Position numbers and translations under genes: made by a program | Source: Sulfurimonas sp. | GTDB taxonomy: Bacteria > Campylobacterota > Campylobacteria > Campylobacterales > Sulfurimonadaceae | Reading direction: 5' to 3' | Assembly: GCF_029027405.1 (NCBI RefSeq) | Contig: NZ_CP093396.1 | Location: 2,305,497 to 2,369,496 of the forward strand | Length of the DNA stretch: 64,000 nt | Shown here: one piece after another, positions 57,801 through 64,000 of the stretch | Position numbering within the stretch: position 1 is the first letter of the stretch | Layout: every line of letters starts with the position of its first letter | Notes under the pieces: model-generated | The model's input: only the letters and a program-made list of their open reading frames with translations | What the model was told of the DNA's origin: nothing | The model's database searches: none

Positions 57801-60738
57801 AGATTTTAAAAGTAACTGATATAGGTGCACTATCTCCAATAGCATTTGTGGCAATAGCTTTTAAATAATAAGTACCATTTGATTTATCGATTGTGGCATT
57901 TGAAGCAACTGATATACTTCCCTTTAAACTTATGTCAAAGTTTTTTGCACCATTTCCTACTAACTTAACTTTGGTAATAGGACTACCTCTATTATCTATA
58001 CTAATACTTCCTCTTATTGTTCCTGCACTCATTTTTTCAATTACAAAAGTAGATACAGAACCTCCTAGTATTGGTGAACCATCAGCTGCTATCTCTATAT
58101 AAACCTGTACAGATTGGGTACTACCAAAAGCATTTTTCCCACTTACATGTAAATCATATATCTGTTTGTTTTCATAAACGAAACTTGCAAGAGAAGATAC
58201 TCTCATAGTTCCCTTACTATCTACTTCAAAGTTCTGCGCTCCAGTACCTGAGATAGTATACTCACTAATAGGACTTTCACTAGTACAATAGCTTTTAATC
58301 TGACCTACAATAGCCCCTGCTTTACTATCTTCTCTAATAGTTGCATTAAAACCTTCTATCATTGGTTTTGCAAAAAGATTGTATGCTTCTTCATATATTG
58401 GCTGTGCATTATGAATTTTACTTATTATAGGAGTAAAGTTACTATTGTAGTCTCTTATAACAGTATTTTTGTCTTTGTATGGCATCCAAAGAAGACCATC
58501 TATATGATTTACTTTTCCATCCATATTAAAGTCTTTTTTTATCAGACATTTAGAAGCTTCATCACTTCTTTGCATAACTGTGCTTGTATCAGAGTGCAAT
58601 CTGTCTTTAGATATTTGGTATGCAAGTTCAGTGATGATATTGACTTTTAGTCCTATATTTTTAAGCTCATACCCTGTTGCCAAAGCGTGAATAGTTCCTA
58701 GGTTTATAGTAGGTGTACTATCTACTACGGTATCATCATTAACATCTATGTCAGTTCCACCATCTACCTTTATGACATATACTTTATCATTATCTAATGT
58801 ATTTATTATATTTCTATCCCATGCGATTATACCTGCTGTATGAACAGTTGAGCCGTATGTTGTTTGTGACTGCCATATAGGATTGACTCCCGTATCACTA
58901 TCTGCATCAAAGTCAGTTGCTTTATATATGCTCACATCAGCCCCAGCCAATGCTCCCAAATCTGCTTTTGAGATGTGCCAAAGTATATAATAGATATAGT
59001 CTTTTACATTATTGAAATGAGGTATAGGTGGAGTCCAACTAGCACTATGCTCATTACCTCCATTGTAACTGCCATCACTTGAACCACCATTGCTACTACC
59101 TCCTACACTAGAGTTGTTTCCTCTGTTGTAGGAATTATAGATAACTGTTGCTTGTTGTTTAAATCTATCTGTTGGGACATATCTTATTTTATTTTCTTCT
59201 ACTACTATATCTGCTATATGTCCATTAGCCAAGGAGTCAATAACATTAAAGCTTACATTTCTTATCTCAGATCCACCTGGGGTTTTAATGCTTACAATAA
59301 TGTTTGGATATTCTCTTACTTCTTTTACTATATTTGCATCATTTTTATATGTTACATGTACAGGATATACTCCTGGAGTTAGACCTGTATCATCAACGGC
59401 AAAAAAGTGTTCTAAAGGTTGACAAGAGATATTTTTAATATCATGTGTTCCATTTGGTAAAGCTACGCTTAGATCCATATCTATAGTTTTATCATTCCAA
59501 GCTAGAGTTACTTCTATGTAACCATTTTTAGGTATTTTTGGGTTTCCTTCAAAGTTTGAATCTATAGTTTCTATGCTTGTATTGTTTTTATCTTTTAGTT
59601 CATAGCATATACCTTCAGTCAAAGGCTCAGCTATACTTTTTCCACCATAACTAGCTTTTACATAACTGTCTTGTACTTTATAGAGTTTTCCCTCTTCTTT
59701 AAATGGATATACTTTATCATCAATTTTTAAATTTACTGAGTCATATTCATGTTCAACTTCTCTTAATTTGTCTTCACATCCTGATATACCGCATTGTGAT
59801 TGTTTTTTGAATTTCCATTGGGACTTTGCTGTTTTATGACTATTTATTGCATTCGTTATAAAGCTATAAACTTTATCTCTTGTTATTGGTGTTGACATGT
59901 AGTATTTAAATTCATGATACTTTCTATATGAACTTTTTTCTTTCGCAATCCAATCAGCATCATTGCAATATGGAGTTTTTCCAACAGCTACTTCAGTTCC
60001 TACGCATGGCGATGTAGTTGTACTATCAACAGGAACATTAGGACCTGCATACCAAGTATAATAACGCATAGGATTATCCATAACCGTACCTGCACCATTT
60101 AAAATGGAAATAGGGTCATTATCGTAAGTTAAATAACTACTATTATTTATTTTTATATCAGATGGTGATGCTAGTCCTATAGTTACAAAGTAATTTTGTA
60201 TCCATTTATCTGTTTTTATATTAAATGTTTTATATGCTTTATTTGTAAAAAAGTTTCCTTGAGAGTGAGCTATAACTATAACTTTATGACCATTGTATAT
60301 ACTTTGTCTATATGCTTCTACTTGAGTATTAATATCATTTTGTTCTAGATGTTTAATAGTCTCTTCTGTTAACTTTAAGGCTCCTCCAATGATAGGACCT
60401 GTAGCACGAGAGATTGCTTCTGTAAAAGCATTCCAACCTACATTATAAATAGCGTTTTCATCTAAATATTGAAACCATGCCTCTGAATAGTCACTTATTG
60501 GTCCTCTTCCTGTGTTGAAGGCTAGGTCGTATTTGCCTACAAAATCTTCTATTTGTAAATCATTATCTATATAATTATCGTATACAACTTCACCTTGCAT
60601 ATAAGATTTTTCACGAGAAGTTGCACCAACTCCATTTGCAAAGTATATATCACTCTTATACTCATTAATTGGTTCATTAGTAGGTTCAGCAAACAAACTT
60701 AAAGTAAATAAAAGTATTAGTATTATAAGCTTTTTCAT
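54835..60738 (-). CDS. Giant exported lipase-like / cadherin-repeat / LVIVD-propeller protein
   Basis: The 1967-residue protein has a signal peptide (1-17). Residues about 28-300 form an alpha/beta-hydrolase-like domain: DIYFANGV near the start, nucleophile S159 in VIVIAHSQGN, a possible acid at D206/D208 and H275. Residues 307-455 are almost identical to the paralogue at 61.5-62.9 kb. A dockerin- or EF-hand-like loop DFNMDGKVNHID lies near 735. Nine cadherin-like repeats follow (about 790-1640; motifs LSGDG...F.I...G.I.V, then LDYET...Y.L.V.A.N.YG). The last 300 residues are seven LVIVD repeats of 44 residues, expected to form a seven-bladed propeller. The start overlaps the lipoprotein gene (ATGA). 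It is probably a secreted or surface enzyme or adhesin; the substrate is unknown. Confidence 0.85.
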   Translation of the reverse strand: MKKLIILILLFTLSLFAEPTNEPINEYKSDIYFANGVGATSREKSYMQGEVVYDNYIDNDLQIEDFVGKYDLAFNTGRGPISDYSEAWFQYLDENAIYNVGWNAFTEAISRATGPIIGGALKLTEETIKHLEQNDINTQVEAYRQSIYNGHKVIVIAHSQGNFFTNKAYKTFNIKTDKWIQNYFVTIGLASPSDIKINNSSYLTYDNDPISILNGAGTVMDNPMRYYTWYAGPNVPVDSTTTSPCVGTEVAVGKTPYCNDADWIAKEKSSYRKYHEFKYYMSTPITRDKVYSFITNAINSHKTAKSQWKFKKQSQCGISGCEDKLREVEHEYDSVNLKIDDKVYPFKEEGKLYKVQDSYVKASYGGKSIAEPLTEGICYELKDKNNTSIETIDSNFEGNPKIPKNGYIEVTLAWNDKTIDMDLSVALPNGTHDIKNISCQPLEHFFAVDDTGLTPGVYPVHVTYKNDANIVKEVREYPNIIVSIKTPGGSEIRNVSFNVIDSLANGHIADIVVEENKIRYVPTDRFKQQATVIYNSYNRGNNSSVGGSSNGGSSDGSYNGGNEHSASWTPPIPHFNNVKDYIYYILWHISKADLGALAGADVSIYKATDFDADSDTGVNPIWQSQTTYGSTVHTAGIIAWDRNIINTLDNDKVYVIKVDGGTDIDVNDDTVVDSTPTINLGTIHALATGYELKNIGLKVNIITELAYQISKDRLHSDTSTVMQRSDEASKCLIKKDFNMDGKVNHIDGLLWMPYKDKNTVIRDYNSNFTPIISKIHNAQPIYEEAYNLFAKPMIEGFNATIREDSKAGAIVGQIKSYCTSESPISEYTISGTGAQNFEVDSKGTMRVSSLASFVYENKQIYDLHVSGKNAFGSTQSVQVYIEIAADGSPILGGSVSTFVIEKMSAGTIRGSISIDNRGSPITKVKLVGNGAKNFDISLKGSISVASNATIDKSNGTYYLKAIATNAIGDSAPISVTFKIYDDLPVLSGLISKIYKNTPTGTSIGKLGYYQGLSSITSFGLTGIGSENFDISSIGVITIAEAAKISLKNAPYYLQATATNSSGTSSAVAVTIRVVEPPASPSEGIHVSNFSNSLYFSVANGKSVGKIGYRYNLNPPNSFKLEGEQSTPFSIDNSGNMIVSDASLLRDKIGNTFVFKVIASNDYISGSEATVRISIIDDVPSISNFSTSIMEGTYTNAIGKVGYSYGMNPIKSFSLSGDGASDFTISNSGYIYVADGVSLTYSRQSSYALTVTGVNTIQRRSSASVNISIIDDAPVLRSTTMSILENSGLNEIVGIVNIASHGKSRIISFELGGASAGSFEIDTKGYIRVASGAVLDYETKPKYELTLKATNAYDTSNQVIVKINLINISDGEPVLFHNTISVKEDAKSGISLGIINVKDSGVNPIESFSISGDGSNIFKIDKNGVLRVVGDNLLDYETKKVYNLAMSATNGYGISNIANLTVKIEDVPETPPTVQALHTNIDENSIEGVVVDTININDNGNEVTSVILSEEGNSNFKVNNEGVITLNTGAVLDYETKRKYALKVVAKNAYGSSLSNNVTIDINNLPEPPTIKPISLRVKENSPIGRQIGTLSITSDGNIESISLSGDGNEDFSVDLNGTISVAKALNYSTKSNYALQAVATNAYGSSESVSVSIKPVLNKPFLLGSYNTPGVAGGVTLSKDGTVAFVADWNSGLQIIDVSNPSSPSLLGSYDTPDTALSVTLSKDGTVAFVADYGSGLQIIDVSNPSSPLLLGSYNTSGHAGGVTLSKDGTVAFVADGYSGLQIINVSNPRSPSLLGSYNTPGYAYDVTISKDGTIAFVGDSYSGLQIIDVSNPSSPLLLGSYDTPGLAREVSLSKDGTVAFVTDYNSGLQIIDVSNPSSPLLLGSYDTPGAALSVTLSKDGTVAFVADYGSGLQIIDVSNPTAPSLLGSYDTPGYAIGVTLSKDGTVAFVADENSGLQIIDVSFSIK
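54847..55755. repeat. Seven tandem 132-bp repeats encoding LVIVD propeller blades
   Basis: The period is exactly 132 bp (for example GTAACTACCTAA at 54949 and 55081). Units are highly similar; differences cluster in the codons after GSY and before SGLQIIDVS. Each unit encodes LLGSY, then TLSKDGTVAFVAD and SGLQIIDVSNP. The last unit is slightly short. Such arrays can change copy number, but seven units match one closed propeller. Confidence 0.9.
59376..59823. repeat. 448-bp block shared with 61521-61968 (copy in the giant protein)
   Basis: By eye I count 19 differences in 448 aligned bases and no gaps (about 96% identity) to the second copy. It encodes residues 307-455 of the giant protein, starting at QWKFKKQSQCGIS. 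Similarity stops abruptly at both ends, where the two genes are otherwise strongly diverged. Confidence 0.9.
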
Positions 60739-61325
60739 TTGCCAAGCTCCAACATCTCTTGTACATTAAAATCACAATTTTCTTCTTTATAATCTCTTCG
60801 CAATGGTATTGAGTAGCTTCCCCCACTTGAGGCTTCATTAAATTCTATATATGCTCTTATTCTATCTTTAGTATTCATATAGGCATTTTCCATAAACTCA
60901 ACACCTTCAACTCTTGGCATTTCTATTTTTTTAATTCTCCGTAAATATCCTGAACATGAACTTTTATTCCACATTTCATCTTGTGTCTCTTGTGCTTTAG
61001 CACTAGCAGTAGGGTTCTCCAAATATTTAGGATAAGACTTAGCACTTTGCATCATATAAGCCTGTATAACAGGTTTCTTATACTTAAAGTAAATCTTCCT
61101 CTCCACATCATCCCTAACCCCATTGTTATTGCTATCAATCCCAAGCAGTGTAGAGTTGTTTAAAGTTTCATCTGGTTCAGGAGGAAGTTTATATCCGTTT
61201 ATAATTTCATTTGACTGGGGAGGAAGTTTATTTCCGTTTATAGTTTCATCTTCTGTTTCGTCCATACATCCAGTTATGAAAAGAACTAAAAACAGACCTA
61301 AAATTACTTTTTTTATACTACTCAT
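60735..61325 (-). CDS. Lipoprotein with Ca-binding-like DSNNNGVRDD segment
   Basis: This 196-residue lipoprotein has a signal peptide ending in the lipobox LFITGC, so it is predicted to be lipid-anchored. A short duplicated stretch (NGNKLPPQSNE, NGYKLPPEPDE) is followed by LLGIDSNNNGVRDDVERKIY, a thrombospondin type 3- or EF-hand-like Ca loop, then a helical domain with two cysteines (SSCSGYL, ENCDFN). The ATG at 61325 has an AAGGAAA ribosome site. Its stop overlaps the start of the giant hydrolase (ATGA). It is paralogous to the gene at 62.9-64 kb. It could be a chaperone, anchor or immunity partner of the hydrolase. Confidence 0.75.
   Translation of the reverse strand: MSSIKKVILGLFLVLFITGCMDETEDETINGNKLPPQSNEIINGYKLPPEPDETLNNSTLLGIDSNNNGVRDDVERKIYFKYKKPVIQAYMMQSAKSYPKYLENPTASAKAQETQDEMWNKSSCSGYLRRIKKIEMPRVEGVEFMENAYMNTKDRIRAYIEFNEASSGGSYSIPLRRDYKEENCDFNVQEMLELGK
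61098..61203. repeat. 106-bp block shared with 63238-63343
   Basis: Only three differences in 106 bases are seen. It encodes the LPPEPDETLNNSTLLGIDSN and NNGVRDDVER region in both lipoprotein-like genes; outside it the two genes are only distantly similar. Confidence 0.85.
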
Positions 61326-61473
61326 TATTATTTCCTTTTTTTGCAATAATTGATAATAGTATCTTTTCGTTTTATTTAGTGCATTAAGATATAAATGTTT
61401 ATTTTATATTATTAAAGGGTAACAAGTGGTAACACTCTACACTAGATATGTCAATGAGGTATTTCCAAACTTT

Positions 61474-62868
61474 TTAGATTTTTTCATCTTGAAGGCACCT
61501 ATTTTTTTTGGTAGTTCTAAGAGTTAGACCTGTATCGTTAAGTGCAAAAAAGTGTTCTAAAGGCTGACAAGAGATATTTTTAATATCATGTGTTCCATTT
61601 GGTAAAGCTACGCTTAGATCCATATCTATAGTTTTATCATTCCAAGCTAGAGTTACTTCTATGTAACCATTTTTAGGTATTTTTGGGTTTCCTTCAAAGT
61701 TTGAATCTATAGTTTCTATGGTTGTCTTATTTTTATCTTTGAGTTCATAGCATATACCTTCGTCCAAAGGTTCAGCTATACTTTTTCCACCATAACTAGC
61801 TTTTACATAACTGTCTTGTACTTTATAGAGTTTTCCCTCTTCTTTAAATGGATATACTTTATCATCAATTTTTAAATTTACTGAGTCATGTCTATGTTCA
61901 ACTTCTCTTAATTTGTTTTCACATTTTGATATACCGCATTGTGATTGTTTTTTGAATTTCCATTGGGAAGGTAATTTGTCAAGCATTGTCAATTTTTTCT
62001 CTATCTCTGCCATAATTTTATCTTTTGCAACATTAGTTTTTAAAGTTTCATTTGTTAATGTATTTAAAATAAAATTTTTACCATCATTTTTAAGTTCTTC
62101 ACCCATATAAAAAGTAAAAGCATGAACATTAGAGTCATATCTAAAATCAATATGAATCCAGCCATCAAATGTGCCTGTTGGGACTTGAAAATCATAAGTA
62201 TGCATTGGTGATTCAAACGGAGGAATTGTTGAATCTCCTAAAGGAACCCATTTCGTGATTCTTACAGGATTAGTTGTAAAATCATCATACAAACCAATAT
62301 GTCCCACAAGATCATTATGCCAAGATATACGAGGTGTTCCAGCTTTTATGAGTTCATGTCCTGGTGAAGCAATACTTATAGCCTCAAAATAATCCTGCAT
62401 CCAATCATCTATCTTCCTATAAGCTTCATAAGTAAATAAGTTACCTTGAGAATGAGCCACAACTAAGACCTTATGTCCATCTGCTATACTTTTATTATAA
62501 GCAGTTATTTGTATGTTTAAATCTCTTGTATGTGCATCTTGTAAAAATTCTGGTAAATAGTCATTTAGATCAAAAGATGTCTCTTTTTTAAGTTTTTGTA
62601 GTATAGTTTCATATACGTCAGCTATGAATCCATGAGTGGAGTTATAAGCTTTAGCTACTTTTCCAATACTTTTGTCCATTTCAATAGATTTACCATTATA
62701 AAATTCTATTTTAATTGATTTTTCTAACAATAATGCATTTGCTGTAGCATTTCCATCATCAGTTAATATTCCATTTGCAAAATAAACATCTGTTTTTCTT
62801 TCATCTATTTCAGCAAAACTACTTAAAGGGTAAGCTACGCATAAAAATATAATTAATAATAATTTCAT
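61474..62868 (-). CDS. Exported lipase-like alpha/beta hydrolase, C-terminally truncated paralogue
   Basis: The 464-residue protein has a signal peptide (1-19), TDVYFANGI near the start, nucleophile S140 in VLVVAHSQGN, a candidate acid at D186 (ISWHNDLVGHIG) and His at 249 (VHAFTFY). Residues about 302-450 match the giant protein at 95% level. After GLT the frame runs into unrelated sequence and stops within 15 residues, exactly at the edge of the 448-bp shared block, so a longer C-terminus (as in the giant protein) has probably been lost. It starts six bases after its lipoprotein-like partner. Activity is plausible because the hydrolase domain is whole; the substrate is unknown. Confidence 0.8.
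   Translation of the reverse strand: MKLLLIIFLCVAYPLSSFAEIDERKTDVYFANGILTDDGNATANALLLEKSIKIEFYNGKSIEMDKSIGKVAKAYNSTHGFIADVYETILQKLKKETSFDLNDYLPEFLQDAHTRDLNIQITAYNKSIADGHKVLVVAHSQGNLFTYEAYRKIDDWMQDYFEAISIASPGHELIKAGTPRISWHNDLVGHIGLYDDFTTNPVRITKWVPLGDSTIPPFESPMHTYDFQVPTGTFDGWIHIDFRYDSNVHAFTFYMGEELKNDGKNFILNTLTNETLKTNVAKDKIMAEIEKKLTMLDKLPSQWKFKKQSQCGISKCENKLREVEHRHDSVNLKIDDKVYPFKEEGKLYKVQDSYVKASYGGKSIAEPLDEGICYELKDKNKTTIETIDSNFEGNPKIPKNGYIEVTLAWNDKTIDMDLSVALPNGTHDIKNISCQPLEHFFALNDTGLTLRTTKKNRCLQDEKI
61521..61968. repeat. 448-bp block shared with 59376-59823 (copy in the truncated hydrolase)
   Basis: Direct repeat of the block in the giant gene, same strand, 2145 bp apart. Its lower edge coincides with the point where the truncated hydrolase loses homology. 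Confidence 0.9.
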
Positions 62869-62874
62869 TTTTAA

Positions 62875-64000
62875 CTACTTATCATATTTTGAAGTATTAA
62901 AATCACAAAATGATTTTCTTTCTTGTGCTTTAGGCAGAGGATAACTACCACCACTCAACAAAGTATCATATTCCCAATAAACTGCATTACGCTCTTTAGT
63001 ATTAAAATATTTACTTTTTACAGGTGCATCTATTCTTTCATCGACCAATAAAGGATCCCCAAACTCTTCTGAATCATTTTGGTAATACCAAGCACAATAT
63101 AAAGGGGCATTTACTACGGTTTCATGAATTTCAACAGCCCTCTCAGGAGTCTCTAAAACTTGTTTATAAGCCCTCCCAGCCTGCATAGCAATATCTATAT
63201 AAATAGGATGTTTATCTTTATAAGTTTTATATATCCACCTCTCCACATCATCCCTAACCCCATTGTTATTGCTATCAATTCCAAGCAGTGTAGAGTTGTT
63301 TAAAGTTTCATCTGGTTCAGGAGGAAGTATATAACCGTTTATATCTTTATATACTGTTATTCTTAGTTTATTTGATGTAGTGTTATCTATTTTAGCTTGA
63401 ATTGTTGTAGTTCCTTCTTTTAAAGTTTCTAGGGTAGTATTGTTTATAGTTACTATTGAGTTATCTTGTATAATCCATTGTATGTTTTTAGTTATATATT
63501 TTATGGTATCGTCTGAGTAAGCTGCTTGAATAATTAAAGCTGCTTGAGTGTTTTCTTTTAACTCTGTTTCTATTGTTTCTAAGCTTATGAATTTTATGAA
63601 TACAATATTATCATTTACACTAAAAGAGTAGTTTATACTTGTTGTTATTATGTCATTGTTTCCAAAGAAGAAATTATATAGTTTACATTTTTTTACATCA
63701 CGATTGAAGAAAGAACATATTTTCAAGATAAATTTTTGAAACCAATTGTTTAGTTTGATTGGTTTTGGGTTCTTTAGTTTTAAACTCTTTACATGTAAAG
63801 AGTATATTCCTGTTTTTAGGTTTTCATTTGGAGTGAAGAGTAAGGTGTTTTTATCTTTAATACTTAGTTTTCCTTTTAGGTTTTTATTACCTGTTGTTAG
63901 TTTTATTGTATTTTCATTTGTACTTGAAATAATTATTGGGTTATTAAATGTTATTTGTATTTGTACATCACTTTTTACATTAGTTGCATCTTTTTGAGGG
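62875..64000 (-). CDS. Ig-like surface protein with DSNNNGVRDD segment (5' end outside window)
   Basis: The frame is open from 62877 to the window end, beyond the apparent TTG start at 63726. From the window edge it encodes a Big_5/SbsA-like Ig domain (PQKDATNVKSDVQIQITF, then TLLFTPNENLKTGIYSLHVKS), then a Big_2-like stretch (about 63590-63365, ALIIQAAYSDDTIKYITKN, NTTLETLKEGTTTIQAKID), and a C-terminal part (LLGIDSNNNGVRDDVERWIY, cysteines in LYCAWY and SFCDFN) paralogous to the lipoprotein at 60.7-61.3 kb. It is followed after six bases by the truncated hydrolase, so it forms the partner of that enzyme. The N-terminus and any signal are not visible. Confidence 0.75.
   Translation of the reverse strand, partial: PQKDATNVKSDVQIQITFNNPIIISSTNENTIKLTTGNKNLKGKLSIKDKNTLLFTPNENLKTGIYSLHVKSLKLKNPKPIKLNNWFQKFILKICSFFNRDVKKCKLYNFFFGNNDIITTSINYSFSVNDNIVFIKFISLETIETELKENTQAALIIQAAYSDDTIKYITKNIQWIIQDNSIVTINNTTLETLKEGTTTIQAKIDNTTSNKLRITVYKDINGYILPPEPDETLNNSTLLGIDSNNNGVRDDVERWIYKTYKDKHPIYIDIAMQAGRAYKQVLETPERAVEIHETVVNAPLYCAWYYQNDSEEFGDPLLVDERIDAPVKSKYFNTKERNAVYWEYDTLLSGGSYPLPKAQERKSFCDFNTSKYDK
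63238..63343. repeat. 106-bp block shared with 61098-61203
   Basis: Second copy of the block encoding the DSNNNGVRDDVER segment; 103 of 106 bases agree by eye. The spacing to the 448-bp block differs little between the two modules, consistent with an ancient tandem duplication later homogenised in parts. Confidence 0.85.

Noticed and set aside
59152-59382. 76-codon plus-strand frame rich in Tyr, Ile and Cys
   Set aside because: Antisense to the giant exported protein gene; the composition is that of a reverse-strand shadow.
63746-63997. 83-codon plus-strand frame
   Set aside because: Antisense to the Ig-like coding sequence that continues to the window end on the minus strand, where domain similarity is clear.

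Overview
The window looks like chromosomal DNA of a Campylobacterota bacterium, most likely a Sulfurimonas-type (Sulfurimonadaceae) organism. This is inferred from the low GC content, the gene content and order (gapA-pgk-tpiA-fabI next to nadD/rsfS; miaB beside an HP0268-like gene and nusA; an ArsRS-type two-component pair) and the -10-only style of the promoters (TATAAT, often preceded by TG). I recognised no rRNA, tRNA or CRISPR array.

Layout. 1-8.9 kb: the end of a membrane-anchored TPR protein, then a compact minus-strand operon running from a coiled-coil protein through a cache-domain membrane protein, hisH, hisA, cheY, prmA and ftsH to pssA. 9.1-13 kb: a signalling cluster (hybrid histidine kinase with a frameshift in a G6 tract, PAS protein, small roadblock-like protein, SixA-like phosphatase). 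13-24 kb: a PilZ protein with a degenerate GGDEF region, LPS genes waaC and htrB, an AI-2E family permease, ruvB, panB, an HPt protein, trpA, a large unrecognised membrane protein and a DEAD-box helicase.

24-34 kb is an accessory region. It holds a broken type I secretion locus: an intact HlyD adaptor, an ABC exporter that has lost its 5' end, and an RTX protein with an N-terminal T4-lysozyme-like segment that is split by one IS3-family element and cut at its 3' end by another. Two small genes precede the RTX gene and are translationally coupled to it; one is exported and could be an immunity factor. A decayed RTX C-terminus lies further upstream. Next come small exported and outer-membrane proteins.

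34-54.7 kb returns to core genes: a BaiN/HI0933-type flavoprotein divergent from rimO-tilS across a perfect palindrome; an eight-gene overlapping operon (HP0268-like, miaB, DUF374 acyltransferase, TPR protein, Xer recombinase and three PilM/N/O-like proteins); nusA; an OppB-type permease; a porin; gapA-pgk-tpiA-fabI; a fused nadD-rsfS; mltF; and arsRS.

54.8-64 kb holds the most unusual material: two tandem copies of a two-gene module. Each has a surface or envelope protein carrying a shared Ca-binding-like segment, followed by a Sec-exported lipase-like alpha/beta hydrolase with an AHSQGN nucleophile motif. One hydrolase is a 1967-residue protein that continues into nine cadherin-like repeats and a seven-repeat LVIVD propeller encoded by 132-bp tandem DNA repeats. 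The other stops early. The two copies share 448-bp and 106-bp blocks at about 96-97% identity, embedded in strongly diverged sequence, which suggests gene conversion or modular exchange. The last gene runs off the window end and encodes Ig-like domains.
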